Numbered from the stretch's first letter, positions 27,978 through 38,899 are shown. The stretch: DNA of 64,000 nt from Psychrosphaera sp. B3R10 (GCF_018861025.1 NZ_JAHKQH010000005.1:1-64000); one strand, 5' to 3'. The notes: generated by a model not told the origin, from the letters alone. Translations and numbers: made by a program.

Positions 27978-30197
27978 TTAATTAATCGTTTCGTTTTCGG
28001 CCAGTACCGACCGTAATACGAGTTGTAAATCCTCTTTGTCAAAGGGCTTAACCAAATGTTTGTTCATACCGATTGCAAGGGATTTTTTAATATCTTCTTC
28101 AAATGCGTTGGCCGTTAATGCAATTATTGGAATGGTTAATCTAAGTTTTTCGCGCAGAACTTTAGTCGCCTCATAACCATCAACCTTAGGCATATTGATA
28201 TCCATCAATATAGCGTCATATTGGTTATTGGGATCACTGCATAAATCAATGGCTTGTTGTCCGTCTCTCACCCGACTTACTTTATAGCCCATAGATTTTA
28301 AGTATTGCTCAGCAACATGGGCATTAATGTCATTATCTTCAGCGACAAGAATATGGAAATTGCTCGGGGTATGATCGAGTTTGTCGTTTGATAATGCAGT
28401 GATTAATGTGTCAAAAAACTTCGATTCCTGCAGTGGCTTACTAAAATGGAAATCGAATAAGTTTTCCTTTAATTGAAAAGCGTCAAGGTTGTCTTCAGAC
28501 GCTGAAATGAGGATTAGTTTTTGATTTTTTAGCGGTGATAATTTCGGTTTAAGTATTTCCGCAACTTGCTCACCACCCATACCAGGCATGTTCAAATCGA
28601 TGATAAATAAATCAAACTGATTAATATCGCATTTTAATAACTCTTCACCAGAACTAAAGATTTCAGCCTTTACATTTAAGGCAACAAGTTGATGTAAAAT
28701 AAGCTTTCGGCTGGTGGCTAAATCATCAACGACGGCGACTTTTTTATGGGCGAGGTCGTATTGATTATTGAAATTAACGATTTCGAGTTCCTGCTCAGAG
28801 GGGGCTTTTGCCAAGGCAAAGGGCACAATAATCGTAAACTTGGAGCCTCTGCCATATTCACTATGTAATTTTAATTCTCCATCCATTAGTGTAGTGAGTT
28901 CAGACACAATGTTAAGTCCAAGGCCTGCACGATTATAATGTTTAGTCGAATCTTCAGGTGAGTGGTCACTAAAAATCACACTTTGCTGATCTTTTGTCAT
29001 GCCAATACCAGTGTCCGCGATTTCGATGGAAAGTAAGACGTTTTCTTGTTGCAACTGACAGTGTGCCTTAAACGATATGGTTCCGTGGTCAGTATATTTA
29101 ACGGCGTTATTAAGTAGGTTGTTGATGATTTGCCTAAGTTTATTACCAGCACCGTATAAATTTTCTGGAATTGCTTCTGAAATGTCCATCTCTAACTGGA
29201 TGTGTTTCTGGTCGCAAATAATGGCTATTGGCGACAAACACTCGTCGAATATTTGAGTGATGGAAAAGTTACTGTTTTTAACGGTATGTTCTCGATTTTC
29301 GATCGCCGAAATATCTAAAATTTCGTTAATAATACGTAGGAGTTGATTACCGGAACGCTTAGCGTTTCGAATAAGAGTGTCTTTCGCAATAACGCCTTCT
29401 TGTTCAATTGCTAATTCCAACATACCAAATAAGCCATTAAGTGGGGTGCGTAATTCATGACTCATATTTTGCATAAAGAGCGTTTTGGCTTCACTTGCAA
29501 ATTCAGCCTGTTCTTTCAATTTTCGAGCGGTTTCCTTCTCACTAGATAGCTGTGCAATCGCAGTAGTTATTAGCCTCTGTAATGGATTAAATACGTAAAT
29601 CAGTTGCGCAATAAGCGCAATAATCATGGCGATGGTCAACACAGTCACAACCCATTCCAATTTAACTAGGTTGTTATTGGCGGCGGCTTCAAATGTATCG
29701 ACCCCAGAATTTAATTTGGTCATTAGTCGCTCAATTGTGGAGAACGGCATTTCATCTAATGTGGCATCAAATCCAAACTCGACCGTTCTTCTCGCCCAGA
29801 ATATAAAATCAATGATGTCGCTGTTCAAAGAGGGGGAGTCTTCAAAATAAAGCCGCTGAATTTCATCCGATAATGTTTGTTTATTTGCTAGAGGCAATGT
29901 TTGAGTGAGCTGATTGTGGTTCTGTTCGAATTGGGTAATTGCGGCCTCAAGTATGGTTAGATTTTGACGACGAGTTTGCATGTCAGAAGATTGCGCTAAA
30001 CGAGTTAAATACAGTGTGATCTTCTGCGACAACATGCTTTGCTGGCCAGCAATGTTGACTAAGTGATTATCATTTTTTTGTTGTTTTATAGTGAGTTGCA
30101 ATGCCATTAGATTAATGATGACGAGCGCAAAGATTACGCCTAATCCAAATCTATGTTTATTGCTGATGGTGTTAGAAAATTGTGTATTTACGTCCAT
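27978..30197 (-). CDS. Hybrid sensor histidine kinase with two receiver domains
   Basis: A 739-residue membrane kinase. Two membrane helices (about residues 15-32 and 165-190) flank a periplasmic helical sensor that starts NIAGQQSMLSQKITLYLTRLA, the PilJ-type N-terminal domain pattern. A HisKA domain with SHELRTPLNG, an ATPase domain with N and G boxes, and two receiver domains follow; phospho-acceptor aspartates are in FIIDLNMPG and ILMDINMPK. No HPt domain is seen, so the phosphate must pass to a separate HPt protein. It lies upstream of the moxR operon on the same strand, 90 bases away. The signal is unknown. Confidence 0.88.
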   Translation of the reverse strand: MDVNTQFSNTISNKHRFGLGVIFALVIINLMALQLTIKQQKNDNHLVNIAGQQSMLSQKITLYLTRLAQSSDMQTRRQNLTILEAAITQFEQNHNQLTQTLPLANKQTLSDEIQRLYFEDSPSLNSDIIDFIFWARRTVEFGFDATLDEMPFSTIERLMTKLNSGVDTFEAAANNNLVKLEWVVTVLTIAMIIALIAQLIYVFNPLQRLITTAIAQLSSEKETARKLKEQAEFASEAKTLFMQNMSHELRTPLNGLFGMLELAIEQEGVIAKDTLIRNAKRSGNQLLRIINEILDISAIENREHTVKNSNFSITQIFDECLSPIAIICDQKHIQLEMDISEAIPENLYGAGNKLRQIINNLLNNAVKYTDHGTISFKAHCQLQQENVLLSIEIADTGIGMTKDQQSVIFSDHSPEDSTKHYNRAGLGLNIVSELTTLMDGELKLHSEYGRGSKFTIIVPFALAKAPSEQELEIVNFNNQYDLAHKKVAVVDDLATSRKLILHQLVALNVKAEIFSSGEELLKCDINQFDLFIIDLNMPGMGGEQVAEILKPKLSPLKNQKLILISASEDNLDAFQLKENLFDFHFSKPLQESKFFDTLITALSNDKLDHTPSNFHILVAEDNDINAHVAEQYLKSMGYKVSRVRDGQQAIDLCSDPNNQYDAILMDINMPKVDGYEATKVLREKLRLTIPIIALTANAFEEDIKKSLAIGMNKHLVKPFDKEDLQLVLRSVLAENETIN

Positions 30198-30325
30198 ATA
30201 CTTATATTCGAAAGTCCTCTCGATAAGTAACAATAGTTAGGAATTAGTTGAACCGCAAGTGAAATAATTAATTGAGTTTACGAATTTATTGGTCTACATT
30301 GTGTCATCCGACCAGTGGAGGAAGT

Positions 30326-31207
30326 ATGATCCAGACGTCACGAACTTTAGACCTAAAAACTCACCAATTGCACTTACGTCATATTTATCAACGTGATGAC
30401 GGCCAACCAATATTGATGCTGCACGGCACAATAGAAAATGGGCGGATATTTTATAATGACAAAGACAAGGGACTTGCCTGTTATCTAGCGAGCCAAGGGT
30501 TTAATGTCTTTGTTTTAGACTATCGTGGACGCGGTAAAAGTCGGCCTCAAATCAAGCATAATTTTAACCATGGTTATCACGAATGCATAGTTGAGGATAT
30601 TCCGGCTGCTATTGAATATGTGTTTAAACTTACTGGCCGTAAAATGCATGTGATTTGCCACTCTTGGGGCGGTATTTTGTTTCACAGCAGTTATACCCGA
30701 TTTGAGCAATTACAAAACAAAGTAGTATCTGCCATCTGCTTTGGAACAAAGCGACAGGTGTTAGTTTGGAATCTCGAGCGGTTATTAAAGGTGAGTTTGT
30801 TTTGGCATCGCTTTGCACCTTGGATGGCCAAAAAGTCGGGTTATTTAGACGCTGTAAAACTTGGTATTGGTGCCGAAAGTGAAACGTATTTAGCTGTTAA
30901 ACAAAGCTCAGATTGGGTGAAACCAAGTAAATGGGTCGATTCTGTTGACGGATTTGACTACGGAGAGTCCGCTAAAACCACTAACTGGCCACCAACATGG
31001 CATTTAACGGGTTCTAAGGATCGGGTGTTGGGTCATTCAGATGATGTTAATTTATTTATTAATGAATCGAATCAAAACGCAAAGTTTTCGGAGTTATCGA
31101 AGGTCAATGGCAACATGCTCGACTATGACCATATCAATATACTTACCGACAAAAATGCGGTAAACGACCATTTTCCACTAATCAAAAATTGGCTTTCTGA
31201 ACATTAA
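30326..31207 (+). CDS. Alpha/beta-fold hydrolase
   Basis: A 293-residue alpha/beta hydrolase: oxyanion motif MLHGTIENGR, nucleophile elbow CHSWGGIL, a late Asp in SKDRVLGH and His in YDHINIL. The start at 30326 is fixed by GGAGG four bases before the ATG; the reading from 30272 is therefore too long. It converges with the LysE gene and overlaps its stop codon by four bases. The substrate is unknown; a lipase or esterase activity is likely. Confidence 0.82.
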   Translation: MIQTSRTLDLKTHQLHLRHIYQRDDGQPILMLHGTIENGRIFYNDKDKGLACYLASQGFNVFVLDYRGRGKSRPQIKHNFNHGYHECIVEDIPAAIEYVFKLTGRKMHVICHSWGGILFHSSYTRFEQLQNKVVSAICFGTKRQVLVWNLERLLKVSLFWHRFAPWMAKKSGYLDAVKLGIGAESETYLAVKQSSDWVKPSKWVDSVDGFDYGESAKTTNWPPTWHLTGSKDRVLGHSDDVNLFINESNQNAKFSELSKVNGNMLDYDHINILTDKNAVNDHFPLIKNWLSEH

Positions 31208-31827
31208 CCAAGGGCTAACCATACTCCTACTGCGACCATAAGCGTGCCTGAAATTTTGTTCATTTTGGTCACGTTGTTTTCACTCTTTAATAAGTTAGCC
31301 AATGTTTTGCCACCAGACGCATATAACATCATGCAGACAAATTCCGAGACCATTATGATGGCAACTAATATCGTTAACTGCAGTGGCATCGACAGCTCAG
31401 GGTTAATAAATGGCGGCAGTAATGAAATCATAAAGGCCCAACCTTTGGGATTGGCAACGGCAGTTACCAATCCTTGATTAAACAATTGCTTTCTCGATAT
31501 GGTTTGCTGTTCTTGGGGCAAACTGGATAACGCAAGTTTACCTCTGTTAAGCCACATATTTAGACCTAACCACATTAAATATAAGCCACCGACCCATTTT
31601 AGAATTTGAAAAATAAATGGGTATTGCAGCATTATGGTCGATACACCAATGACCGCTGACACCGCAACAATGGCAACCCCAAGTAATTCACCAAACATCA
31701 TCCACATCGTGCGTTTAACACCAATTGACATACCAAGAGTAAGTGCCAATGTCATACACATACCTGGGGTAATGCTAACGACAAAAAATGTAGGGATAAA
31801 TAAGGCAAATAATGTGAGATCTAGCAT
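31204..31827 (-). CDS. LysE/RhtB-family amino-acid exporter
   Basis: A 207-residue membrane protein with about six helices and the family pattern FVVSITPGMCMTLALTLGMSIGVKR near the N-terminus and NPKGWAFMISLLPPFI in the middle. The family exports amino acids and related small molecules from the cytoplasm; the substrate cannot be assigned. Confidence 0.88.
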   Translation of the reverse strand: MLDLTLFALFIPTFFVVSITPGMCMTLALTLGMSIGVKRTMWMMFGELLGVAIVAVSAVIGVSTIMLQYPFIFQILKWVGGLYLMWLGLNMWLNRGKLALSSLPQEQQTISRKQLFNQGLVTAVANPKGWAFMISLLPPFINPELSMPLQLTILVAIIMVSEFVCMMLYASGGKTLANLLKSENNVTKMNKISGTLMVAVGVWLALG

Positions 31828-31860
31828 GAGTCGGGATTACTGCTATTTGAGGGGGAAACA

Positions 31861-31886
31861 GGCAAACCAGACGTATCCGGTTTGCC
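31861..31886 (-). terminator. Terminator candidate of the RND operon
   Basis: GGCAAACC and GGTTTGCC form an eight-base stem just past the RND stop codon; on the minus strand TGTTT follows. Confidence 0.55.
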
Positions 31887-31908
31887 CACAGTTTTATTAA
31901 ACCTGGAG

Positions 31909-34900
31909 TTATGGATCAGAAGCTAAGTCGTCTGATTTAACCTTAGGTTCTTTGCTATAAAGCTTTTTTAAGGCTCTATATGGTTTTCGGCTGTCTTCCA
32001 AAATAAGGTACAAACAAGGTACCAAAATTAAAGTGATCACCGTAGCAAATAACACGGCAAAGCCAAGTGCTACCGCCATTGGGATAACAAATCGAGCTTG
32101 TAAGCTGGTTTCAAACATAATCGGCAATACACCTACAAACGTAGTAATCGACGTTAATGTAATCGCCCTAAAACGAACACAACCAGCATCAATGACAGAC
32201 CGCGTTATTGAATGACCTTCTTTACGCATTTGGTTTACGTAGTCGGTCATAACGAGGCTGTCATTTATCACCACCCCGGCGGCGGCAATGAGTCCAAACG
32301 TCGACATCATACTTAGGTCGATGCCAAAGAAATAATGGCCCCAAATCGCACCGGTTAAACCAAATGGTATAACCGACATTATGATTATAGGTTGGCTGTA
32401 ACTCTTCAGTGGTACGGCGAGCAACACATAGACCAGCATCATACCAGCTAGGAAGAACATAATTTGTTCGTTCTGCTGTGATTGTTCTTCTTCAATCGAA
32501 CCACCCAATTCGGTTTGCACCGATGGGAATAAGACTTTTAAATCAGGTAATAATGTTTCTCTGACTTTTTCAACAACTTCATTTGGCTCAACGGTTTCTT
32601 CGTCGATAGAACCCCAAATGTATACACTGCGGAAGCCGTTTTCACGTCGAATATAGCTGATACCAGGTTTTTCAATTAACTCAACCACATCGCCTAACAT
32701 GACTTCTTGGCCGCCAGGAGTTGTCACGACAGCGTATTTTAAGTCAGCAAAACGTTCGCGTGTTAACTGAGGATATCTAACCATGACTCGGATTTCTTCG
32801 CCGCCACGGATAACACGTTGTGCTTCACCACCGTAGAAACTCGCGCCCATTTGTGACGCAATCGTCTGCAGATCTAATCCTAAGTCATACGCGACAGGTT
32901 TGAGCGACATTTGAATTTCTTTACTCGCAGGGTCAATGGTTGAACTGACATCAAACAGCCCATTTTCCTGCTGTAACATAGAAATAAATTTCAAACCTGC
33001 TGCATTTAAGGTGTCAATATCAGAACCATATAGTAAGTAACCAAAGTCACCGTCGCCATTGCCTTGGCTATTGACGTCGTCACGTACGGTCATCGACTTC
33101 ATGCCAGGTAAACGAGGTAACGCTTCGCGCCATCTACGGGCAAGTTCAAAGGTATCAAATGGGCGTAATTCTTCGTCAACCAATGGCACAACGATACGAC
33201 CTTGAGTTCGTCCTTGGTTAAAGGCCAAAATATCTCGAACCATACCAGTACCGTATTGTTCTACAGTCTCTCGTTCGATTCGCATGATGACTTGTTCAAT
33301 GAGCTGTAATGTTTCGATTGTTTGAATGTCAGAAACATTGTCGTTCATTTCAATTTGAACATCAGGGAAGTCATGTGGCACTTTAGGAGTTGGTACCATA
33401 CGAACATGGTTAGCCGTTATTAGTCCAAAACTCACAAAGAACAAGGCGATAAAGGTCATGAATACTGTCCAACGCCATTCAACACATTTGGTTAAAAAGC
33501 TGCGGTATGGGCCATATACAAAGCCAAAGAACTTCTTGTTGAACTTAGAACGCCAGCCGTTTTCTTTTATCGGTGGGAATTTAGTATGCGCAATATGCGA
33601 AGGTAAAATGAGTTTTGATTCTATTAAACTAAAGACCAAACACAAAACAACAACAACTGAAATATTATAGAAAAACGCGCCTTGAGGGCCGCTTGAACCT
33701 AAAAATGGTGCAAATACCGCGATTGTGGTTAAAACACCAAATGTGGCCGGTGTTGCAACACGCTGTGCACCGCGGACAACATTATCGACACCGCCACCTT
33801 TTTTCTCAATCTCAGAGTACGCACTTTCGCCTATTACGATGGCATCGTCGACCACTATCCCGAGTACCATGATAAAGGCAAACAAAGACAGGATATTAAT
33901 TGTTACACCAAACATCGGCATTAGAAAAACAGCCCCGAGGAAACACAATGGCAAGCCAATCATTACCCAGGCAGCAAGTCTAAAGCGGAGGAAGATAGTT
34001 AACATTAAAGCAACTAAAATCGAACCTTGTAAAAGGTTTTTCAGCATCATATCTAAACGTGCATTGAGATAGTAAGTCATGTCGACTAGGATTTTAATTT
34101 CCATACCATCGGGTAACGTTTTGTTGCGCATTTCAATAAAGTCTTTTACAGACTTGGCAACCGGTATCATGCTTTGATCTTTAGTCGCGTTTACAGCGAT
34201 GTAAATCGAGTTTTGGCCTGAGTATTTGTTATAACGTTCGCCTTCAGTAAAGCCATCTTTGATAACGGCCACATCACGTAGTAAAACTTTATCACCATTT
34301 TTACCAACCTTAACGGGGATAAGTCTAAACTCTTCACCACTATAATATTGGTTTTCAATACGGACTGAAACTATGCCACTGTCAGTGCGTAACTGACCTG
34401 CAGAGTAGTTTGCAGAATGCCTGCTTATCGCACGTGAAATATCAGTTAGGGTCAGATTGTATTTACGTAACTCTTCTGGTTTAACTTCAATTGCGATTTC
34501 TTCATCAGGCGCAGCGACATTAACTAACGAGACGTTATTCAACTGCAATAACTCGTCTTCAAGTCGTTTGGCCATTGGTTTGAGTTCAGACAGTGGGTAA
34601 TCACCTACAATCGATAACTCTATAACTTGTTGGTTAAACTCAATTTGTCGAATATTGACCGGCTCCATCGCCGCAGGAAATGTCGCTATACTGTCAACGC
34701 GCATTTTTACTTTATCGAGGGTTTCAGCAAGGTCTTTATCAGGGTGTATTTCTAACGTCATTTGGCCAGAGTTACGGAACGCTCGTGACCACATTTTTTT
34801 AATTTCGGTGACGTCTTTAAGAGACTCTTCTACCTTAATTAAAATACTTTCTTCTATTTCTTGAGGGGATGCACCACGATACGCGGCACTAATTTCAATG

Positions 34901-35055
34901 TAGTTGATTTCAATATTTGGAAACATCTGACGCTGTATAGTGAAATAACTCACAATGCCCATGAACAAAATAAAGATCATCATTAAGTTTGCCGCAACTG
35001 GATTGTGGGCAAAATAAGCTATTATCCCTGTGGGTTTAGTACTTGTGTCACTCAT
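31909..35055 (-). CDS. RND efflux pump inner-membrane permease (AcrB-like)
   Basis: A 1048-residue RND transporter with the usual twelve membrane helices and two large periplasmic loops. The helix-4 proton-relay pair is intact in GIVVDDAIVIGE. It pumps substrate from the inner membrane or periplasm towards an outer-membrane channel using the proton gradient. It follows its adaptor gene by 9 bases and is preceded by AAGG. No outer-membrane channel gene is adjacent, so a shared TolC is likely. The substrate is unknown. Confidence 0.92.
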   Translation of the reverse strand: MSDTSTKPTGIIAYFAHNPVAANLMMIFILFMGIVSYFTIQRQMFPNIEINYIEISAAYRGASPQEIEESILIKVEESLKDVTEIKKMWSRAFRNSGQMTLEIHPDKDLAETLDKVKMRVDSIATFPAAMEPVNIRQIEFNQQVIELSIVGDYPLSELKPMAKRLEDELLQLNNVSLVNVAAPDEEIAIEVKPEELRKYNLTLTDISRAISRHSANYSAGQLRTDSGIVSVRIENQYYSGEEFRLIPVKVGKNGDKVLLRDVAVIKDGFTEGERYNKYSGQNSIYIAVNATKDQSMIPVAKSVKDFIEMRNKTLPDGMEIKILVDMTYYLNARLDMMLKNLLQGSILVALMLTIFLRFRLAAWVMIGLPLCFLGAVFLMPMFGVTINILSLFAFIMVLGIVVDDAIVIGESAYSEIEKKGGGVDNVVRGAQRVATPATFGVLTTIAVFAPFLGSSGPQGAFFYNISVVVVLCLVFSLIESKLILPSHIAHTKFPPIKENGWRSKFNKKFFGFVYGPYRSFLTKCVEWRWTVFMTFIALFFVSFGLITANHVRMVPTPKVPHDFPDVQIEMNDNVSDIQTIETLQLIEQVIMRIERETVEQYGTGMVRDILAFNQGRTQGRIVVPLVDEELRPFDTFELARRWREALPRLPGMKSMTVRDDVNSQGNGDGDFGYLLYGSDIDTLNAAGLKFISMLQQENGLFDVSSTIDPASKEIQMSLKPVAYDLGLDLQTIASQMGASFYGGEAQRVIRGGEEIRVMVRYPQLTRERFADLKYAVVTTPGGQEVMLGDVVELIEKPGISYIRRENGFRSVYIWGSIDEETVEPNEVVEKVRETLLPDLKVLFPSVQTELGGSIEEEQSQQNEQIMFFLAGMMLVYVLLAVPLKSYSQPIIIMSVIPFGLTGAIWGHYFFGIDLSMMSTFGLIAAAGVVINDSLVMTDYVNQMRKEGHSITRSVIDAGCVRFRAITLTSITTFVGVLPIMFETSLQARFVIPMAVALGFAVLFATVITLILVPCLYLILEDSRKPYRALKKLYSKEPKVKSDDLASDP

Positions 35056-35064
35056 AATATTGCC

Positions 35065-36270
35065 TTATCCATTCGTCACGTTTTGTGCAGCAGCTGGGGA
35101 AACAACTTGAGACTCATCTGATTTTTTATCTTTTTCCATGGCTTCAGTTCCTGCAACACGTACTTCCATACCAACTTGAGGATATTCTGGCACCGTGGTG
35201 ACAATTTTGTCATTTTCGTTTAAGCCCGAACCAATTAAGTAGATCTCGCCTTCTTCTCTGACCACTTCAACCTTGTTAACACGAAGTTTATTGTCTTCGT
35301 CAATAATCCAAACTTTACGGTTGCTGACTAAATCTTGAGATAAACGGAAAACGTTGTTTAAAGGAGCGCCGTCAAAACTAACTTGAACATAGCTGCCAAA
35401 CATAACTTTAGGCTGGTCGCTTTTTAGGCTGTATGGATCGTTAATTTCAACGACTAAGTGACTCATACGAGTGTCTGAATCTATGCGACCAGAGTCTCTT
35501 GAAATCACCGCTTGGCGTGTATATGAAAAGTTGCCTTCGGTACTAATTTGAGCAGATTTACCAGCTAACTGCGTTGGTAAAAACGAACGGTCGAAGCCGG
35601 CAATCGGAAACGAGACTTCGGCTTTTTCGATATTGTAAATTTCGCCAATGGACATACCCGGAGAAGCATATTGGCCTCGGCCAATGGTGCGGTTAATCAC
35701 TAACGCGTCATAAGGGGCGACCACTTTTGTATTGTTTAAGTCGTTTTGCGCAGCTTTAACCGAGGCTTGTGCTGACTTAACATCGGCCATTGCACTCATC
35801 AATTGTGGTTTACGCAAATATAGGTCAGTAACTTTGGCATCAGGTAAAGTTTTAGCTTCAATTTTGGCAACGTCCGCACGACCTTGTTCTTCAACAAGCT
35901 TGGAATTGGCGGCTGACAAGCTTGATTCGGCTCTTAATAGAGCGGCTTGATAAGGCACAGGGTCAATTTCAACTAACACTTCGCCACTTTTAACCAAACC
36001 ACCGGCAACAAAGTTAGGGTGCCATTTTAAAATTTCGCCGGCGACTTGCGCTGACAACATGGTTTTTTCAACAGGAGTCACTGCACCATGTCCAACAATT
36101 TTAACTTGATGGGATTCTGAGTTAACGGCTCGAACACTGACAATAGGTCGAGTATCTACTTTCTCTTTATCTTTTTCTTTGTGACCAGATTGACCAACAA
36201 CTTGACCTAAGCCAATACCAACGCCTAGTACAACTAGAGGTAAGGCAATCTTTAACCATGTTTTACTCAT
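35065..36270 (-). CDS. RND periplasmic adaptor subunit
   Basis: A 401-residue membrane-fusion protein with an N-terminal membrane anchor (about residues 7-27). It has the split lipoyl domain (AQVAGEILKWHPNFVAGGLVKSGEVLVEIDP, closing with NNTKVVAPYDALVINRTIGRGQYASPG), an alpha-hairpin between the halves, and beta-barrel and membrane-proximal domains. It joins the RND pump encoded immediately downstream to an outer-membrane channel. AGGGA precedes the ATG. Confidence 0.9.
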   Translation of the reverse strand: MSKTWLKIALPLVVLGVGIGLGQVVGQSGHKEKDKEKVDTRPIVSVRAVNSESHQVKIVGHGAVTPVEKTMLSAQVAGEILKWHPNFVAGGLVKSGEVLVEIDPVPYQAALLRAESSLSAANSKLVEEQGRADVAKIEAKTLPDAKVTDLYLRKPQLMSAMADVKSAQASVKAAQNDLNNTKVVAPYDALVINRTIGRGQYASPGMSIGEIYNIEKAEVSFPIAGFDRSFLPTQLAGKSAQISTEGNFSYTRQAVISRDSGRIDSDTRMSHLVVEINDPYSLKSDQPKVMFGSYVQVSFDGAPLNNVFRLSQDLVSNRKVWIIDEDNKLRVNKVEVVREEGEIYLIGSGLNENDKIVTTVPEYPQVGMEVRVAGTEAMEKDKKSDESQVVSPAAAQNVTNG

Positions 36271-36527
36271 TTTGAAATCCCTGTTACAAATTATAATTTT
36301 GGCGATTTTTACATTGATGCCGTATCTTATCGTATTTTCACAATGAAGAAAGCTACTATAAGTGTAAGAAATTGTTTATTCCGGATATTTTTACGCTGCT
36401 TTATATAAATAATTGGAAATAGACCGATACAGTTTTTGTCTTTGGCCTAGCCAACTTACAAAATATATAAGATTTAGTTTACGAGTGAGATACAATAATA
36501 GACCACTTTTATTAAAAAAATTGTTTG

Positions 36528-38345
36528 ATGTATACATTACGTCCTTATCAACAAGATGCGGTTAACGCAACGCTCAAACACTTTAGGCAAACCAATGAAC
36601 CCGCGGTCATTGTATTGCCTACTGGTGCCGGAAAAAGCTTAGTTATTGCTGAACTTGCTCGTTTAGCGCGACGTAAAATCCTTGTGCTGACCCATGTTAA
36701 AGAACTGGTCGAGCAGAATGTAGAAAAGTTTCGCAGCTATGGCGATCAACAAGGCGTTAAAGCTGGGGTATTTTCAGCGGGCTTAAATACCAAACAAACC
36801 GACTTCCAAGTGACGTTTGCCAGTGTGCAATCCGTCGTTCGAAATTTACCCCTGTTCGCTACAAGTTATTCGTTAGTTATTATTGACGAATGCCACAGAG
36901 TAAGTGAATTAACTGAAGGTGAAAATAGCAGCCAGTACGGAGAGATCATCAAACAGCTTGCTGGCTACAATCCAGACATTAAGGTACTTGGTTTAACCGC
37001 GACTCCATATCGAATGGGGTTAGGCTGGATTTATCAATATCATTACCACGGTATAAAACGCAGTGCGACCCCGACTCCTTTTAAATCTTGTATATATGAG
37101 CTACCGCTAACCTACATGATCAAACATGGCTTTTTGACACCACCTAAATTGGTCGATGCCCCCGTAGCACAATACGATTTTTCCGCGTTAAACAGCACAG
37201 CTAACGGCAATTTCAACGAGGCGGAAGTTAATGCCTTGTTGGTTAAATACCCAAGAGTCACTCAGGCAATTATTGAGCAAGTGGAAGAGCTAGCGTCGAA
37301 ACGACAAGGTGTAATGATATTTGCCGCGAGTGTAAAACATGCAAAAGAAATCTGTGGTTATTTGCCAGAACAATCCACTGCGTTGATCACAGGTGCAACA
37401 GACTTAGTGACTCGTGCTGTCTTAATTGCCAAGTTTAAAAATAAGACACTAAAATATTTAGTTAATGTGTCCGTGTTGACCACGGGCTTTGATGCGCCGC
37501 ATGTCGATTTAATCGCGATACTTAGACCAACAGAATCGGTGAGTTTGTATCAACAAATTGTGGGCCGCGGCTTGCGTTTATGTGACAACAAAAAAGACTG
37601 TTTGGTAATCGACTATGCGGGCAACGGCATCAATATTTTCTATCCAGAAGTTGGCCAAAAAAAGCCGAACTCTAGTTCAGAGGTTGTTCAAGTATTTTGC
37701 CCAAGTTGTGGTTTTGCCAATACTTTTTGGGGGCAAAAAGACCAAGAAGGAAAGGTGATAGAACACTATGGTCGTAAGTGTCAGGGATTTTTACAGCATG
37801 ATTACGAAGACGATGAAACCGCTGAAAATAGCAATCAGGCCATTGAGCGCATCGATTGCGATTACCGCTTTCGATTTAAGGAATGCGAACATTGCAACGC
37901 GGAAAATGACATCGCCGCTCGGGTTTGCCATCAATGCCAAAAAGACATTGTCGACCCAGACGACAAATTAAAAGCAGCACTCAAATTAAAAAATGCCATG
38001 GTAATTCGTTGCGCCGGAATGATGTTTGAATTTCAAAAAGAGAGTGAACGCGACAGCCAAAAAGTCAAAATTCGATACTTTGATGAAGACGGCCTAGAGT
38101 TGACTGAAACTTTTGATTTTAGTAACGACAAAGCGAAATATAAATTTAACCGCCTTTACGGACGACGTCTAAATAATTCGGCCGCGCCCCAGGATTTTAA
38201 AACCGCCGATGACGTTGAATCAAAACAAAACGGGTTTACGCCACCTGACTTTGTGGTCGCCAGAAAGCAAAAGCATTATTGGCAAATCGTAGAACGGATA
38301 TTCGATTATGAAGGGCGATATCGAAAAGCCAACGAATTAGGCTAA
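36528..38345 (+). CDS. radD: RadD-like DEAD/DEAH helicase
   Basis: A 605-residue superfamily 2 helicase matching E. coli RadD (YejH, 586 residues). Walker A is in LPTGAGKS, the DEAH-type box reads DECH, motif III is in TATPYR and motif VI in QIVGRGLR. The C-terminal part has the zinc-binding cysteines CPSCGF, CQGF, CEHCNAEN and CHQCQ. RadD acts in DNA repair and modulates RecA-driven strand exchange. I take the ATG at 36528; a TTG one codon earlier is not needed. Confidence 0.9.
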   Translation: MYTLRPYQQDAVNATLKHFRQTNEPAVIVLPTGAGKSLVIAELARLARRKILVLTHVKELVEQNVEKFRSYGDQQGVKAGVFSAGLNTKQTDFQVTFASVQSVVRNLPLFATSYSLVIIDECHRVSELTEGENSSQYGEIIKQLAGYNPDIKVLGLTATPYRMGLGWIYQYHYHGIKRSATPTPFKSCIYELPLTYMIKHGFLTPPKLVDAPVAQYDFSALNSTANGNFNEAEVNALLVKYPRVTQAIIEQVEELASKRQGVMIFAASVKHAKEICGYLPEQSTALITGATDLVTRAVLIAKFKNKTLKYLVNVSVLTTGFDAPHVDLIAILRPTESVSLYQQIVGRGLRLCDNKKDCLVIDYAGNGINIFYPEVGQKKPNSSSEVVQVFCPSCGFANTFWGQKDQEGKVIEHYGRKCQGFLQHDYEDDETAENSNQAIERIDCDYRFRFKECEHCNAENDIAARVCHQCQKDIVDPDDKLKAALKLKNAMVIRCAGMMFEFQKESERDSQKVKIRYFDEDGLELTETFDFSNDKAKYKFNRLYGRRLNNSAAPQDFKTADDVESKQNGFTPPDFVVARKQKHYWQIVERIFDYEGRYRKANELG

Positions 38346-38386
38346 ACGGCCCGGGCTAATATTCAAAGTATTGTTTCTCGAATGAC

Positions 38387-38899
38387 TTATTTTTCGGCGG
38401 GCGACTTTGTAAGAAACGAAATTAAATAGGCGTACGCATAAATGGCGCTAAATAAAATGCTTGGCGCTACTGTTAACCAAAGGTTAGGTGTTTGATTCAC
38501 AACATTAACCGAAATAACTAAAACCGATTGCAGCATGATAGGCACGATAGGGGTAACCCAAATAAGGCGTCGTGGCTTTGTTGTCATTACGGCAAGGCTT
38601 TGTAATCCATGATGAAAACTGCCAAAAACCACTTTGTTTCGTTTGGTCAGTTTATGAAGGCTACAAATAAATGGTGTAACTAAGCTTAGAGAAAGAATGT
38701 GGCTGTGAAATTTAGCTGCAATATTCTCTAAGATAAACGTAAATACCAAAGTAACTAAACCACTGTAAAGGCCTTGCACCAAGGCGCTTCGAATTGTGTC
38801 ATTTAACGCTATCGTAGGCGATAGATTGGCCCAATACGCCCATGACGCATAAAATGTAAATGCGATGAGTGAAGACACTAATAGTCGTTTTAGATTCAA
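38387..38899 (-). CDS. Four-helix membrane protein of unknown function
   Basis: A 170-residue protein with four predicted membrane helices (about residues 8-26, 42-60, 112-133 and 140-162) and a basic, His-containing cytoplasmic loop near 80-110. I do not recognise the family. The start is TTG with AGG seven bases upstream; no in-frame ATG exists at the N-terminus. It lies alone on the minus strand after radD. Confidence 0.55.
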   Translation of the reverse strand: MNLKRLLVSSLIAFTFYASWAYWANLSPTIALNDTIRSALVQGLYSGLVTLVFTFILENIAAKFHSHILSLSLVTPFICSLHKLTKRNKVVFGSFHHGLQSLAVMTTKPRRLIWVTPIVPIMLQSVLVISVNVVNQTPNLWLTVAPSILFSAIYAYAYLISFLTKSPAEK